Counted from the first letter of the stretch, positions 34,346 through 46,289 are shown. The stretch: 64,000 bases of DNA from Dama dama (GCF_033118175.1 NC_083691.1:21425001-21489000), one strand, 5' to 3'. Translations and numbers: made by a program. Notes: generated by a model from the letters alone, not told the origin.

Positions 34346-35096
34346 TTAATTCTCAGTCTCTTCATTAATTATAAACTTGATTTTTTTACAAAGTTTTGCC
34401 ATTTTGTCATAACTGTTTTCTTTGCTAAATCACCATTATACAAAGACTACTATCCATACTTCTTAGTGAAATAAAAAGTGTTTTACATTATTTTTAGTGA
34501 ATGCAACCAGAACTATTATGTTTCTTATTACTTCAATATATTTTAATTTATTCTAAAATATCTTGGTCACAGAATCAAAATCCTTTTACTTCTTAATCAT
34601 ATCGTAAGGGTTTTAGACTTGTGAAAATAACTTTGGCTTTACAAAAAAGGAATAAGCAAAATATTTTTTCATAACATGAAAAAATACACAAAAAATCTAG
34701 TGCCTACTCATAGAAGATGAAAATTTCATTGAATTAAATAATTTTTCAAACTTCTGTCTTACTTGTATCCTTAAGCAATGTCCTCTTTTCTAGCATATAG
34801 AAGAGCCAGGTAGGTCACATGTACACATCACTTTGTTCCAGTCTATGGTATCTATTCTGTAACATTACTAAGATTTCTTTGCAGAATAAACACGATTTGT
34901 GCAAGCAGAGTGTCTGTGGTCTATTGGAATTAAAAGAAAAATCAAGTGCACTAAGACAAGATAGCGTTTCAGATGCTCTCATAGGGAAAAGTACAGAATA
35001 CTGTAGAGGATTTGAGGAGGGTGTCCCTGGGTACATACCTGAGACTCAGAGATTTTCTTTGAGAACTGATACCGGAGATGCATCCTGGATATTAGT
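34346..35096. other. Unassigned AT-rich DNA
   Basis: No gene recognised. Opposite-strand frames of 94 and 73 codons overlap at 34815-35103; the longer runs into the MLT1 start and has no domain. Confidence 0.45.
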
Positions 35097-35760
35097 GTAT
35101 TAGTTTTCTACTGCTGCGTAGCAAATCACCCCCAAGTTTACTACCCTAAAACCAGCCACATTTACCATCTCAATTTCTGTGGATCTTCTGGCTCAGAGTC
35201 TCTTACTTGCAAGATGATCAAGCCATCCCAGTTTGCCCAGGACCTTCCTGGTCTTAAAACCAGAAATCCCACATCCCAGGAAACCCTTGTTTCCAGGCAA
35301 ACCAGGATGGATGGTCACCTCACTCACAAGGCTTTCATCAAGATGCTGATGGAGGACAAACCACCCTTTCAAATGGGGAAGGATCAACTGGGGCAGAATC
35401 TGCATCCAGACTCACTCAGTGGCTGTTGACAGGATTCAGCTCCTTCAGGGCTGTGAGTCTGAGGGCCTCTGGTCCCTCTGGCTGTTGGCCAGAACCTGCC
35501 CTGAGTCCTTCGGCCTCAGTTACCCTCTCTGTCAGAGCCATTGTGTGAGAAGAGAATGCCTGCAAGATGAAAGCACTGTCTTTGTTAGCCTAACCATGAA
35601 GAGTCATTCCATCATTTTTGCTGAATTCTGTGTGTTAAAATCATCCCACTAACTAGATCCAGCTCAGCCACAGAGGAAGGGAATACTCAGGGGCAGAACT
35701 ACTAAGAATGAAGGGTCACTGGGAGCCATGGCAAGTTTCCTACACAAAAGAGTAATTAGG
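35097..35760 (+). mobile_element. MLT1-type MaLR LTR
   Basis: It begins with the MaLR start 'tgtattagttttctactgct' and contains 'ggaaggatcaactgggg', 'actcagtggctgttgacagg' and 'ttcagctccttcagggc'. It ends with 'ggcagaactactaagaatga' and 'gggagccatgg', in MLT1 order. A small inverted-repeat element interrupts it at about 35218-35318. Confidence 0.75.
35218..35318. mobile_element. Small inverted-repeat element nested in MLT1
   Basis: 'ccatcccagtttgcccagga' (35223-35242) is nearly the reverse complement of 'tccaggcaaaccaggatgg' (35292-35310), with about 50 bases between. The MLT1 sequence reads on at 'ctcacaaggctttcatcaag' when it is removed. It looks like a short non-autonomous DNA transposon; I recall similar mammalian repeats but cannot name it. 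Confidence 0.6.
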
Positions 35761-36185
35761 AAAAAGAAGGACCCAGAATAAGAAGCATACAAAAATCACA
35801 TGCATATAGATATTGATATTTTATAGAGTATGCAACTATGATAAAAAATTATCTAAATTTTTCAGTTAATAAAATTTTTTCAATCATTAAATACCAAAGA
35901 GATTTTATAGCTAATCTCCTTTTGTTCATGTTGGAGTGGAATGTGTGGTTTTGAGTGACCTCTTTTTTCTTTCTACTTTTAAAAGTTATTTTTGTTACAA
36001 AATTCTGGGGGTGGGGGTGGGGGAGGGAAACTGTACATCTGAAGTTTTAAAAGGGAAACTCTAAAAGTAAAGAATGGATGTCCTTCAAATGGTTACAATG
36101 CTTATAATACCCACTGAGTTTTCTTGTCTTTGAGAAAACCATAGTTTCTCTTGCTTTCTGACATTTTCATTTTTTCAATATCTTT
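35761..36185. other. Unassigned AT-rich DNA
   Basis: No gene. G-rich simple tract 'gggggtgggggtggggga' at 36007-36024. Confidence 0.5.
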
Positions 36186-36540
36186 TTCAGCCTTCCAGAC
36201 ACTGCTTTTGCTTGTAATATTTCTTTCTCCCAGATCACCCTCTGCCCCTATAATGCTTGTTACTCCTTTAGATTCATCCCAGACATTACTTTCTCAATAT
36301 TCTCCTAGCTAATACAATTTCCCCTGTTAAACATCCTAATGTCTACATATTTCATTTTCTGGCATCATCACAGCTCTATTTTTACATTTATGATATGATT
36401 ATTTAGATTGTATTTATTTCCTGGAACATGAGTTTCACGTGGGAAACCACCATGTTTTTCCCAGTCTTAAGCTAATATCTGGCATGATATAGATTATTTT
36501 AAACTCTCTGATGATTGAATGAACAAATACATATCTAATA
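36186..36540. mobile_element. L2 LINE fragment
   Basis: Order of the L2 3' end: 'agatcaccctctgcccc', 'gcatcatcacagctctatt', 'tttcctggaacatgagtttc', 'ctaatatctggcatgat', 'gattgaatgaacaaat'. Confidence 0.6.
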
Positions 36541-36805
36541 ATTGAATTGACCTGATCTTTTTGCCAATGACTCTGTCTTCTTTGAATTAAAAATATTTTT
36601 GTATTTGGCATATATATGGTGAGTAATTAGGTAGATAATAATTTTATACAGAACATAGTTGTTTATTTTCCTAAATTTAATATTTTTCACATCAGGCAAG
36701 ACCTAGTTGTCAAGATTTCTAGTCAAAATAAAAAGTTAACCTTGAATAAATAAATAAATAACCTTTGAATAAATCATTTAAATACATTTTATTTGAACTA
36801 TCTGT

Positions 36806-37014
36806 GTCTGTTAGTGACTCAGTCATGTCTGACTCTTTGCAATCCCATGGACTGTAGCCCACCAGGCTTGTCTGTCCATGGAATTCTCCAGGCAAGAATA
36901 CTGGAGTGGGTTGCCATTTCCTCCTCCAGGGGATCTTCCCCACCCAGGGATCGAATCATGGTCTCCTGCATTGCAGGCATATTCTTTACCATCTGAGCCA
37001 CCAGGGAAGCCCCA
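36806..37014 (-). mobile_element. Bov-tA SINE
   Basis: Antisense full-length copy: 'gactcagtcatgtctgactc', 'ttctccaggcaagaatactg', 'cacccagggatcgaatc', ending in the head 'gagccaccagggaagcccc'. Close to consensus. Confidence 0.96.
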
Positions 37015-37114
37015 TAAAAATGTAATTATGATATGAATCCTTTCTTTCTGTTCATTTAGATAATGAAACAGTTTAATATATATTAATTTATTCTGTATTC
37101 CTGTTGAGATTATT

Positions 37115-37215
37115 TCAGCATAGAAATATCTCCATTTTAAAAATGAGGGCAATGAAGCCCAGTGCAATTTAGTGGCTAACTCAAGGTCATACTGCTTCTG
37201 AAAACAATGCTTTTT
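37115..37215 (-). mobile_element. MIR fragment
   Basis: 'tccattttaaaaatgaggg', 'tggctaactcaaggtcatac' match the antisense MIR core. Confidence 0.65.
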
Positions 37216-38017
37216 TAAAAAGTATAGATACAATCGAACTCCTCTGTTTCACCAAGGTACTTAAGATGCCGTCCTTGTTCCCAATATGTTGTTGCTTAAT
37301 TCTGTGTTTGGAGTCCAGGAGAGCATCTCCAGAGAGAGGCGGGAGGGGCTGATGATCACTTTGACCACTTCTGCCTGATGGCAGAATTTATGTTGCAAAA
37401 TGGATTTGCCACAAGAGGGCACAAGAACCTATCAAACGGATTTACTGTAGGTGTTTTTTTTTTTTTTTTTTTTCCCCCTTCAAGTTGACTGAAAAAGAGA
37501 AAGAAAAGGGCAAGAGAAGAAGCAGAGAGTATTTTAAGCAATTAACTTTCAACTATTTCAAATTCCATCATTGCAAGCAAGCTGTTTAGAAATGCAAAGT
37601 ACTTCTATTCATTAGAGTAGGCAAACATAAACACTGCACAATTTTGAGATGTTCAGGAAAATTTGTTGCAAATGCTTTTATTAATAAATATTTTATAGGC
37701 TTTGACATTCAGAAAATGTTTTCATGTGACTACTATGAAAAGAAATCTTTTGGCTTAGAATCACAACTCCGATATTCTTTCCTTTTCTTTTGTCCTACAT
37801 GCTCTTCAATGTAAAGATCAATTTTCATCCATTTTAGGAATTCTTCCTTGATAGTATCAGCCCCAAGAATTATATTCTTCTTCCACATGAACATTAATAA
37901 TTTCATTACCCATTTGTTCATCTCACCCATATAGTAAGTGCTTCATAATCTGAGCTGAAGGAACTCAGGTACTAGAGGATGTTAAAGAAAGGGAATCTTA
38001 AAAAAAAAAAAAAAGTG
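37216..38017. other. Unassigned DNA
   Basis: No gene recognised. T-run at 37455-37473 (about 19 T) and A-run at 38001-38014. A 65-codon antisense frame at 37733-37930 has no domain. Confidence 0.5.
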
Positions 38018-38145
38018 CCTTTTAGCAGTAATTATTCTATTACAGATTTTGAATCACAGAGGTTTAAGTAATTTCCTCCAAATCATACCAAGAAGACCAA
38101 TTTGACTCCAAAACCAGATTAAGACTGATCTGACTCCAAAGTGTT
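38018..38145 (-). mobile_element. MIR
   Basis: 'attattctattacagatttt', 'cacagaggtttaagtaattt' and 'gatctgactccaaagtg' follow the antisense MIR order. Confidence 0.65.
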
Positions 38146-38188
38146 TCAAAAAGAACATATACTTTTAATCTCTGCACAGTGCTTTCAG

Positions 38189-38398
38189 GACTTCCTTGGT
38201 GGATCAGTTGGTAAAGAGTCTGCCTGCAATGCAGGAGACCCGGGTTTGATACCTGGGTCCATAAGATCCCCAGGAGAATGGAAAGGCAACCCACTCCAAT
38301 ATTCTTGCCTGGAGAATTCATGGACAGAGGAACCTGGCAGGCTACAGTTCATGGGGTCACAAAGAGCTGGACATGACTGAGAGACTAACACTTCAGGC
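38189..38398 (+). mobile_element. Bov-tA SINE
   Basis: Full-length sense copy with head 'gacttccttggtggatcagt' and tail 'ctggacatgactgagagac'. 'ctttcag' repeats at 38182-38188 and 38399-38405, a possible 7-base duplication. Confidence 0.95.
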
Positions 38399-38405
38399 CT
38401 TTCAG

Positions 38406-39299
38406 AATCATGACAGATTCTCAAGTCATATGTATTAATAATAAATGAAGCTAAAGTTTGTTGATAAAAACTCATTTTCATAAATATTTGATTTACTTAT
38501 CCCTAAATAAAATCTCACTTGTAATTAGGGACAAAATTATCTTTTACTCTTTGAGCAAGAGGTAAACATGTATAGGATTTTCAGTAAACATAAAACTGGC
38601 AAATTCACTCATATAAATGAAAATCATTAATTGAAATTCAAATTGTTTTTGGTTACTTTCTTTGTGTGATGAATTATGCTATGAGATCAAATGAGAACCA
38701 ATTATATCAGCCTGGTGATTTTGATTTCTCAGAGGATCATGGTTAGAACTATTTTGAAGGTTCTGGAAAAAACCTATTGAAAAGGGGAGTAGATAATTCC
38801 AAGAAGAATGCCTTGTATGAGAAATGGCCTGCAGACAAGGATTTAAAATGAACAATGCCATATTAGGACAATTTGCAGTAGCTAAGTTAAATTACAAAAT
38901 GAAAAAGTACTTGAAAAGAAAAAAAAAAGAACATACATCAAAAATTTTGAATCTAAATTATATTAGATAAAACTTAAATAAATTAAAAATCTACTTCAGC
39001 TGACTTAAGAAAAAATATGTAAGAAAAATATAAATATGTACATATAAAGCATATTACTATATACCTATAACCAAGCTGTTCATATATATGTGTTCATTGT
39101 ATTTTAGAATGAAATTAAAATAGAAGAAGTATTTGAGTAGTTAATGATTGCTGAATTTAGAAAGTAAATATTGTTAATGACAGAATCAAAATTGAGTTTT
39201 GTATATTGCTAAATATGCTTACTGGTTCTAATCTTTTGTGGAATATTTAGTTTTTTTTAGCATATAGGACAATGGCATATATGAACAGAGAGGTAATTT
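38406..39299. other. Unassigned AT-rich DNA
   Basis: Nothing recognised with confidence. Confidence 0.5.
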
Positions 39300-40500
39300 T
39301 GCTTATATTATTTTATTTTATTTTTTCTTACTTGGAATTTTTTGTTTGCTTCTTTTTCTGGTCTGGCTGCTCTGGCTAGGACTTCCAGTATCACACCGAA
39401 TACAAGTGATGGCTGTGGGCATACCTTTTGACTTGTTACTGATCTTAGAAAAAAGTCTCACAGCTTTTCACCACTGAGTATGATCTTTGCTGTGGACTTT
39501 TCACGTATTATTTTATTATGACTTTATTACATAAAACTTATTTTTACTTGTACTTTACTGAGGTGATTTTCTTCTTATCTTAGTATATTTGGTGTTTTTA
39601 CCTTTTATCATAAAACTGTCTTTAATTGTGCCAAATGATTTTTGTGCATTGATTGAAATGTGATCGTGTGGTTTTTGTTTTTCATAATTTTAAAGTGGTG
39701 TATTACATTAGCTGATTTTCAAATGTATTCCAGGAATATATCTCACTTGGTTATAATGGTATCTTTGTACTGTGTTGTTGAATTCAGTTTTTTTTGTATT
39801 TTGTTAAGGATTTCTGTCTTAATATCATTGCAGATATTAATCTGTAGTTTTCCTTTCTTGTAGTAAGGTCATCTTATTTTTGTATTGGAATGATCTTGAC
39901 CTTCTAGAATAGCTTATAAGTATTCTCTTCTCTTCAAATCTTTGGAAGAGATTGAGAAAGATTGGTATCATTCTTCATTAAATGTTTAGTAGCATTTTCC
40001 AATGAAGCCATCTATTCCTTGGCTTTTCTTAGAAAAAAATATTTTCATTGACTCAATCTCCTTATTATAGGTCTGTCCAGATTTTTTATAGATATGTCCA
40101 AATTTTTAAAAATTTCTTCATGGTTTAGTACTGATGTGATGTATGTTTTTTATAAGTTTATCCATTTATTCTATATTGCCCTTTCTTTGTATAATGTTTC
40201 TCCTGAGAAATCAAGTGATGATTTTTGAGGGCTCCATTGAACATGACAAATCTTCTTCCTCTTCAAATTTTCAAGATTCTCTTTTGTCTTTGATTTTTGA
40301 TGGTTTCACGATAATGTGTCTCCGTATGGGTATTTATGGGTTCAACCTAGTTGAAATGTTTTCAGTTTCTTAAATTTGAATGTCCATTCACTCCCTCAGA
40401 TTTAAGAAGCTTCAGCCTATAATTTCTTTAAATAAGCTCTTTGTCCTCTTCTGGTCTTTAAGGACTAGCTGTATAGAAGGGAAGACTTTCCCCAATCAGT
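39300..40500 (-). mobile_element. Ancient L1 (L1M), ORF2 and 5' region
   Basis: Antisense L1: 'ctaggacttccagtatcaca', 'ttggaagagattgagaaaga', 'tgaagccatctattccttgg' and 'cagattttttatag' correspond to ORF2. After about 40240, 'taatgtgtctccgtatgggt' and 'tataatttctttaaataagc' resemble the antisense 5' region of old L1s. So the copy lacks a large internal part, or two copies abut. No intact frame. Confidence 0.7.
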
Positions 40501-40604
40501 TCAGCTATAGATCACCAATCAGACCTCTTTATGGGAAAGTGTCTTTCTGGTCTTAAGCATACAGTTTTCCAGTTGGAGAGGTTTGTCAGTTTCTTTTTCA
40601 GAAG

Positions 40605-40822
40605 CGTGTACAGTCAACTGTCATTTCTCAGTACAAGCAGAGGATTGGTTCCAGGATCTCCCAAGGATACCAACAATTAGCAGATGTAGTCTGCCCTTTG
40701 TATCTGCTGTTTTGATTCCATGGATTCACCAGCCATGGTACTGCATGTGTTTGTTGAAGAAAACCCACGTATAAGTGGACTTGTGCTGCTCAAACTCAAG
40801 TTGTTCGAGGGGCAACTGTAGT
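40605..40822. mobile_element. Tigger/MER2-like DNA transposon remnant
   Basis: 'gaggattggttccaggatct' and 'cccaaggatacc' at the left and 'tccatggattcaccagcca' to 'gaggggcaactgta' at the right are typical of pogo-type non-autonomous elements. The ends 'acagtcaactgt' and 'ggcaactgta' are the degraded terminal inverted repeats. Confidence 0.6.
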
Positions 40823-40867
40823 TTCTTGCCCCTGAAGACTTCTGTTTGTGGTCCAGAAGATTCTCTT

Positions 40868-41278
40868 ATGAGAGATGGATCATAAAGAAGGCTAAGAGCC
40901 AAAGGATTGATGTTTTCAAACTATGGTGCTAGAGAAGACTTTTGAGAATGCCTTGGACAGCAAAGAGATCAAACCAGTAGATGTTGAAGGAAATCAACCC
41001 TGAATATCCATTGGAAGGACTGATGCTGAAACTAAAGCTCCAACACTCTGGCTACCTGATGAAAACAGCCTACTCATTGGAAAAGACCCTGATGCTGGGA
41101 AAGGTTGAAGGCAGGAGAAGTGGATGACAGAGGATGAGGTGGTTGGATAGCATTACTGACTCAATGGACGTGAGTTTGAGTAAACTCTGAGAGATGGTGA
41201 TCGACAGGGAAGCCTGGCGTGCTGCAGTCCATGGGGTCACACAAAGTCAGGCACAACTGAGTGACTGAACATCAATAA
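40868..41278 (+). mobile_element. BovB LINE 3' end
   Basis: Sense: 'agaaggctaagagcc', 'attggaaggactgatgctga', 'gtggatgacagaggatgagg', tail 'gcacaactgagtgactgaac'. Older, diverged copy. Confidence 0.93.
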
Positions 41279-41374
41279 CAACAAGAACATTCTCTGGTGC
41301 TGCCAACAAGCCACTGAGCTCTTTTTTTTTTCCGCTGTGCTCCCTAGCCATGCAAGGAATGCAGGTACCCAGTC

Positions 41375-41765
41375 AGCAGTTCAAACAAGGGACACATACA
41401 GACTGAAAGTGAAGGGCTGGAAAAAAATAGACCAAAAGAAAGCAGGAGTCACAACACTCATATCAGATAAAATAGACTTTAAAATAAAGGCTGTGAAAAG
41501 AGACAAAGAAGGACACTACATAATGATCAAAGGATCAATCCAAGAAGAAGATATAACAATTCACAATATGTAAGGCAAATGCTAACGAGTATGAAAAGGG
41601 AAATTAACAATAACACAATAATAGTGGGAGACTTTAATACCCCACTCACACCAATGGATAGATCAAATAAAGAGAAAATTAACAAGGAAACACAAACTTT
41701 AAATGACATGATGAACCAGCTAGACCTAATTGATAGGACATTTCACCCTAAAACAAATCAGCTAA
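41375..41765 (+). mobile_element. L1 ORF2 endonuclease-domain fragment
   Basis: Artiodactyl L1 fragment. Two frames encode recognisable endonuclease-domain peptide: 41337-41573 ends 'RDKEGHYIMIKGSIQEEDIT', and 41579-42019 begins with 'NNTIIVGDFNTPLTPMDRS'. The GDFN motif carries active-site Asp and Asn residues of the AP-endonuclease-like fold. Between them the strand that normally bears the 'YAPN' motif is missing, apparently a small internal deletion at about 41565. Both ends of the L1 are absent. Confidence 0.85.
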
Positions 41766-41976
41766 GACAGAGGTTAATCACTCAGGTAGTATATCCCAAA
41801 GCCAGAATGTTGGACCTACATTTCACTCTCTTTTTTCCTTTCAAGAAGGAAGCTTCTAGTTTGGGTTCCACTCCCAGTGGTGAACTGTGTCAACCTAAAA
41901 AAGGGGCTGATGTGGTTGAAAAGAAAAATTTTATTACTAGTTACAAGGTGGTTGTTTTTGACTTTGAGCTTACTTT
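41766..41976. other. Unassigned
   Basis: Short, less AT-rich stretch between an L1 fragment and a BovB; nothing recognised. Confidence 0.5.
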
Positions 41977-42323
41977 CAGTTCAGTCGCTCAGTCAGTCCA
42001 ATTCTTTGTGACCCCATGAATCGCAGCGCACCAGGCCTCCCTGTCCATCACAAACTCCCAGAGTCCACCCAAACCCATGTCCATTGAGTTGGTGATGCCA
42101 TCCAACTATCTCATCCTCTATCGTCCCCTTCTCCTCCTGCCCTCAATCTTTCCCAGCATCAGGGTCTTTTAAATGAGTCAGCTCTTCGCATCAGGTGGCC
42201 AAAGTACTGGAGTTTCAGCTTCAACCTCAGTCCTTCCAATGAACACCCAGGACTGATCTCCTTTAGGATGGACTGGTTGGATCTCCTTGCCATCCAAGGG
42301 TCTCTCAAGAGTCTTCTCCAACA

Positions 42324-43217
42324 CTACAGTTCAAAAGCATCAATTCTTTGGCGCTCAGCTTTCCTTACAGTCCAACTCTCACATCCATACATGACCACTG
42401 GAAAAACCATAGCCTTGACTAGAAGGGCCTTTGTTGACAAAGTAATGTCTCTGCTTTTTAATATGCTGTCTAGGTTGGCCATAACTTTCCTTCCAAGGAG
42501 TAAGCGTCTTTTAATTTCATGGCTACAATCACCATCCACAGTGATTTTGGAGCCCAGAAAAATAAAGTCAGCCACTGTTTCCACTGTTTCCACATCTATT
42601 TGCCATGAAGTGATAGAACCAGATGCCATGATCTTAGTTTTCAAAATGTTGAACTTTAAGCGAACTGTTTCACTCCCCTCTTTTACTTTCATTAAGAGGC
42701 TCTTTAGTTCTTCTTCACTTTCTGCCATAAGGGTAGTATCATCTGCATATCTGAGGTTATTGATATTTCTCCCAGCAATCTGGATTTCAGTTTGTGCTTC
42801 ATCTATCCCAGCGTTTCTCATGATGTACTCTGCATAGAAGTTAAATAAGCAGGGTGACAATATACAGCCTTGATGTACTCCTTTTCCTATTTGGAACCAG
42901 TCTGTTGTTCCACGTCCATTTCTAAGTGTTGCTTCCTGACCTGCATACAGGCTTCTCAAGAGGCAGGTCAGGTGGGGTGGTATTCCCACTTCTTTCAGAA
43001 TTTTCCACAATTTATTATGGTCCACACAGTCAAAGACTTTGGCATAGTCAATAAAGCAGAAATAGATGTTTTTCTGGAACTCTCTTGCTTTTTTGGTGAT
43101 CCAAAAGATGTTGGCAATTTGATCCCTGGCTCCTCTGCCTTTTCTAAAACCAGCCTGAATATCTGGAAGTTCTCGGTTAGCATATTGCTGAAGCCTGGCT
43201 TGGAGAATTTTGAGCAT
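42324..43217 (-). pseudogene. BovB reverse transcriptase, 297-codon surviving frame
   Basis: The longest frame in the window, covering the RT palm. Visible motifs are 'AGFRKGRG' (residues 22-29), 'FIDYAKVFD' (55-63, motif A with first catalytic Asp at 57), 'HQGCILSPCLFN' (115-126, motif B), 'LRYADDTTLM' (155-164, motif C, catalytic Asp pair 159-160) and 'MYGCESWT' in the post-RT part. It ends in a premature TAG where sibling copies encode Trp (ELWCW). Upstream, 43263-43508 is in the same phase, separated by one TGA replacing a Cys codon. RT catalytic residues are intact, but the element lacks its endonuclease and 5' end, so it cannot move by itself. Confidence 0.92.
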
Positions 43218-43262
43218 TATTTTACTAGCACATAAGATGAGTGCAATTATGCTGTAGTTTGA

Positions 43263-43684
43263 TCATTCTTTGGCATTGCCTTTCTTTGGGATTGAAGTGA
43301 AAACTGACCTTTTGCAGTCCCGTGGCCACTGCTGAGTTTTCCAAATTTGCTGGCATATTGAGTTCAGCACTTTCACAGCATCATCTTTCAGGATTTGAAG
43401 TAGCTCAACTGGAATTCCATCACATCCACTAGCTTTTTTCATAGTGATGCTTTCTAAGGCCCACTTGACTTCACATTCCAGGATGTCTGGCTCTAGGTCA
43501 GTGACCACACCATCATGATTAACTGGGTCATGAAGATCTTTTTTGTACAGTTCTTCTGTGTATTCTTGCCACTTTCTGCTTCTGTTAGGTCCATGCTATT
43601 TCTGTCCTTTATTGAGCCCATTTTTGCATGAAATGTTCCCTTGGTATCTCTAATTTTCTTGAAGAGATCTCTAGTCTTTCCCAT
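43263..43684 (-). pseudogene. BovB pre-RT segment, stop and 13-bp deletion
   Basis: 43263-43508 ('LEPDILECEVKWALESITM') is in phase with the RT frame and stops at a TGA. 43493-43684 ('MGKTRDLFKKIRDTKGTFHA') is in another phase. The shift is explained by a deletion of 13 bases near 43577, seen by comparison with 50734-50752 of the sense copy. Together these are the region joining endonuclease and RT. Confidence 0.88.
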
Positions 43685-43954
43685 TCTATTGTTTTCCTCT
43701 ATTTCTTTGCACTGTCACTGAAGACGACTTTCTTATCTCTCCTTGCTATTCTTTGAGACACTGCATTCAAATGGGAATATCTTTCTTTTTCTCCTCTGCT
43801 TTTCACTTCTCTTCTTTTCACAGCTTTTGTAAGGCCTCCTCAGACAGCCATTTTGCTTTTTTGCATTTCTTTTTCTTGGAGATGGTCCAAGAAAGTTATT
43901 ATTAAACTTTACTTATATCAAAATGCTAATTTTAAACCTTCCCAACATGTTGCT

Positions 43955-44160
43955 GGGGCTTCTCTTGTGGCTCAGCTCGTAAAGAATCTGCCTGCAATGT
44001 GGGAGACCTGGGTTTGACCCCTGTGTTGGGAAGATCCCCTGGAGAAGGGAAAGTCTACCCACTCCAGTACTTTGGCCTGGAGAATTCCATGAACTGTATA
44101 GTCCATGGGGTTGCAAAGAGCCAGACACGACTGAGCGATTTTCAGTTCACTTCACTTCAG
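43955..44160 (+). mobile_element. Bov-tA SINE
   Basis: Head 'ggggcttctcttgtggctca', body 'gagaagggaaagtctaccc', and tail 'agccagacacgactgagcga' followed by a 'ttcagttcacttcactt' end. Confidence 0.95.
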
Positions 44161-44382
44161 AGAAATATGAGTTATGATGTACTAGTAATGGCTGAATTAC
44201 TTGTTTCAAGCCATTCATCTCACCAACAGGTGGAATCTCATTGAATCCCATGATGTAACTGTCAGTTATGATGAGGAGGTGGGCAATATTTTTTCCAGAC
44301 TAAGAAAATTTGGGAGCAATGTGAGAAATCAGAAGTCAGAGACTTATGAGAAAAAGATGAGCTGATTTTTAAAAGCCAGTCT

Positions 44383-44577
44383 TTGGGCTTCCTTCATGGC
44401 TCAGTTGGTAAAGAATCTGCAGGCAATGTGGTAGATCTGGGTTCAGTCCCTGGGTTGGGAAGATCCCCTGGAGAAGGGAAAGACTACCCACTCCAGTATT
44501 CTGGCCTGGAAATTCCGTGGACTGTATAGTCCATGGGGTTGCAAAGAGTCAGACATGACTGAGTGACTTTCACTTTA
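44383..44577 (+). mobile_element. Bov-tA SINE
   Basis: Head 'gggcttccttcatggctcag' with a good A box (44397-44408), body, and tail 'gactgagtgactttcacttt'. It lies 220 bases after a similar copy in the same orientation. Confidence 0.95.
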
Positions 44578-46289
44578 GCTTATAATCCCAAGGGAATAAA
44601 TTTTAGGGGAAAAACTGAGCCAAAAATTGACCAGTCTCTCAAGAGTTTAAATGTAATTTCTAATAATCTTGACCTCTGATGGGATAAAGACAAGGACTCT
44701 TAAATTAGTTGTCTAAAAAACAAACAAACAAGAAGCAAAAGAAGCCCCAATGGGGAAGAACACAACACTATTCAAAGTTTCTAGTAATTTTTATAATGTT
44801 TTATGTGTGATATCTGACATTTAATTATAACAAGCTTTCACAGAAGGGAATAAAATATCAGAGTACTAAGAATTCTTTTTTAAAAAAGAAATAGATCTAC
44901 ATTATATCTAGATACTGCTGTTATTAGACAAAGATTTTTATAGTAACTGAGAATTATATTTTAAGTTAATTAAATGATGATATTCAAAAATTCAAGGGAA
45001 TTCATAATAATTTTTAGAGCAAATGGATATTATCAAACTAAATAATACAGTGACTGAAGCTAAAAACTCAAAGAATGAATATAATAAGATATTAGACAGA
45101 GATGAATGTCAGATAAAAATAGATTTAAAAAAATCAGGATCCAAAGGGAAGAAAATATTATAAAATGATATACATTACACAGTAAAAAGGTTTAATACAA
45201 GCAATTTCACTTACATAAGGAGAAAAGTGTGTCAAAATAATGTGAATATTTTCATGATTCTCCATGCTTAGGACTTTCTGAGTTAAGAAAATTGACATGC
45301 ATTGGCATGCTTTATAACAAATGAGAAAGTCTCCTTTCTCCAGAACTGTTTGCTTCTCACATTCTAAGGGTGGTACATCGAGAGCCACATGTCAACAACC
45401 AGTTTTTAGCCATGTGAATGAGGGACATGAAAACGACAGCCCTCTTTTCTCGGCTCACAGTTTCCCCACCCATTTTTCTTGCTGGTGGCAGGTGTGTGGA
45501 AGGCAAGCACAACAGTGAAAAAGTTGACTGAGAGATATGGCCTAAAGAGTTTGAGAGAAGACACTGTTGGAAGATGCAGTGTTCTACCTTTAGACTATAG
45601 AATTCTAAGTAGTTAATTGAACATGACCAGGAAAAGAGATATCTTTCACATATTCCTGCATAACCTTGTGAAGAATTACATTTGGGGTCATCATTAACAA
45701 AATTCAGTAATAACAACATTTAAATTGGAAGCCAGAGTCCACACAAGTAGCACAATGGATGACACAATGGATGACTCAGCATCATAAGTAATTATGCAAC
45801 TTGCTTTAAATAAATGGAATTAGAAAACTGCACAGATAAGAAAATCTGCATTGTTTCAAAATAAGCATAACTTGAAAAATCATAGGATAGTAAGTAATAA
45901 CAGCCTTGATCTCTTTTTCTTGTAGACATGAAATTTGATAATAAAGTAACTTAAACAAAAGCATAAATCCCTCCTGTCTTCTCATTGTTTTAAATACTAG
46001 CTAATAAGTAACTAAACCTCACATGATCCCATACATTTTTATTTATAGAATTTAAATAGAATTGTTTATAAACACAAGAACCTTGCAAACATTATCACAT
46101 ATGATTTGTATACATCAGTGGTGACTCTGTAGGTTGGAGAATAAGTGTCCAGAACATCTTTCAAGGCTCCTGTACCATTTACAAAGTGATAAAAGTATTC
46201 ATTTATACTCCTATGGGAACCACCCAAGGAAATACTAAACAAAAATATAGCTTAAAAAAATACAAGAAAAAGGCACAGACATATATTTT
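44578..46289. other. Unassigned AT-rich DNA
   Basis: No gene recognised. About 44990-45110 may be decayed L1M ORF1 ('caaactaaataatacag', 'aaaaactcaaagaatg'). An antisense 120-codon frame (45357-45719) and others have no domain. Confidence 0.4.

Larger units (their letters stand above)
41977..43888 (-). mobile_element. BovB LINE, 3' 1.9 kb
   Basis: Antisense copy, from the tail 'cagttcagtcgctcagtcag' through post-RT, RT palm and the linker upstream of RT. It breaks near 43888 at the position matching 50420 of the sense copy. 5'-truncated, since a full BovB is about 3.2 kb. It forms a long inverted homology with 50140-52323. Confidence 0.97.

Noticed and set aside
42268..42837. 189-codon + strand frame
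   Set aside because: It is the mirror of the antisense BovB RT region at 41977-43888 and has no independent features.
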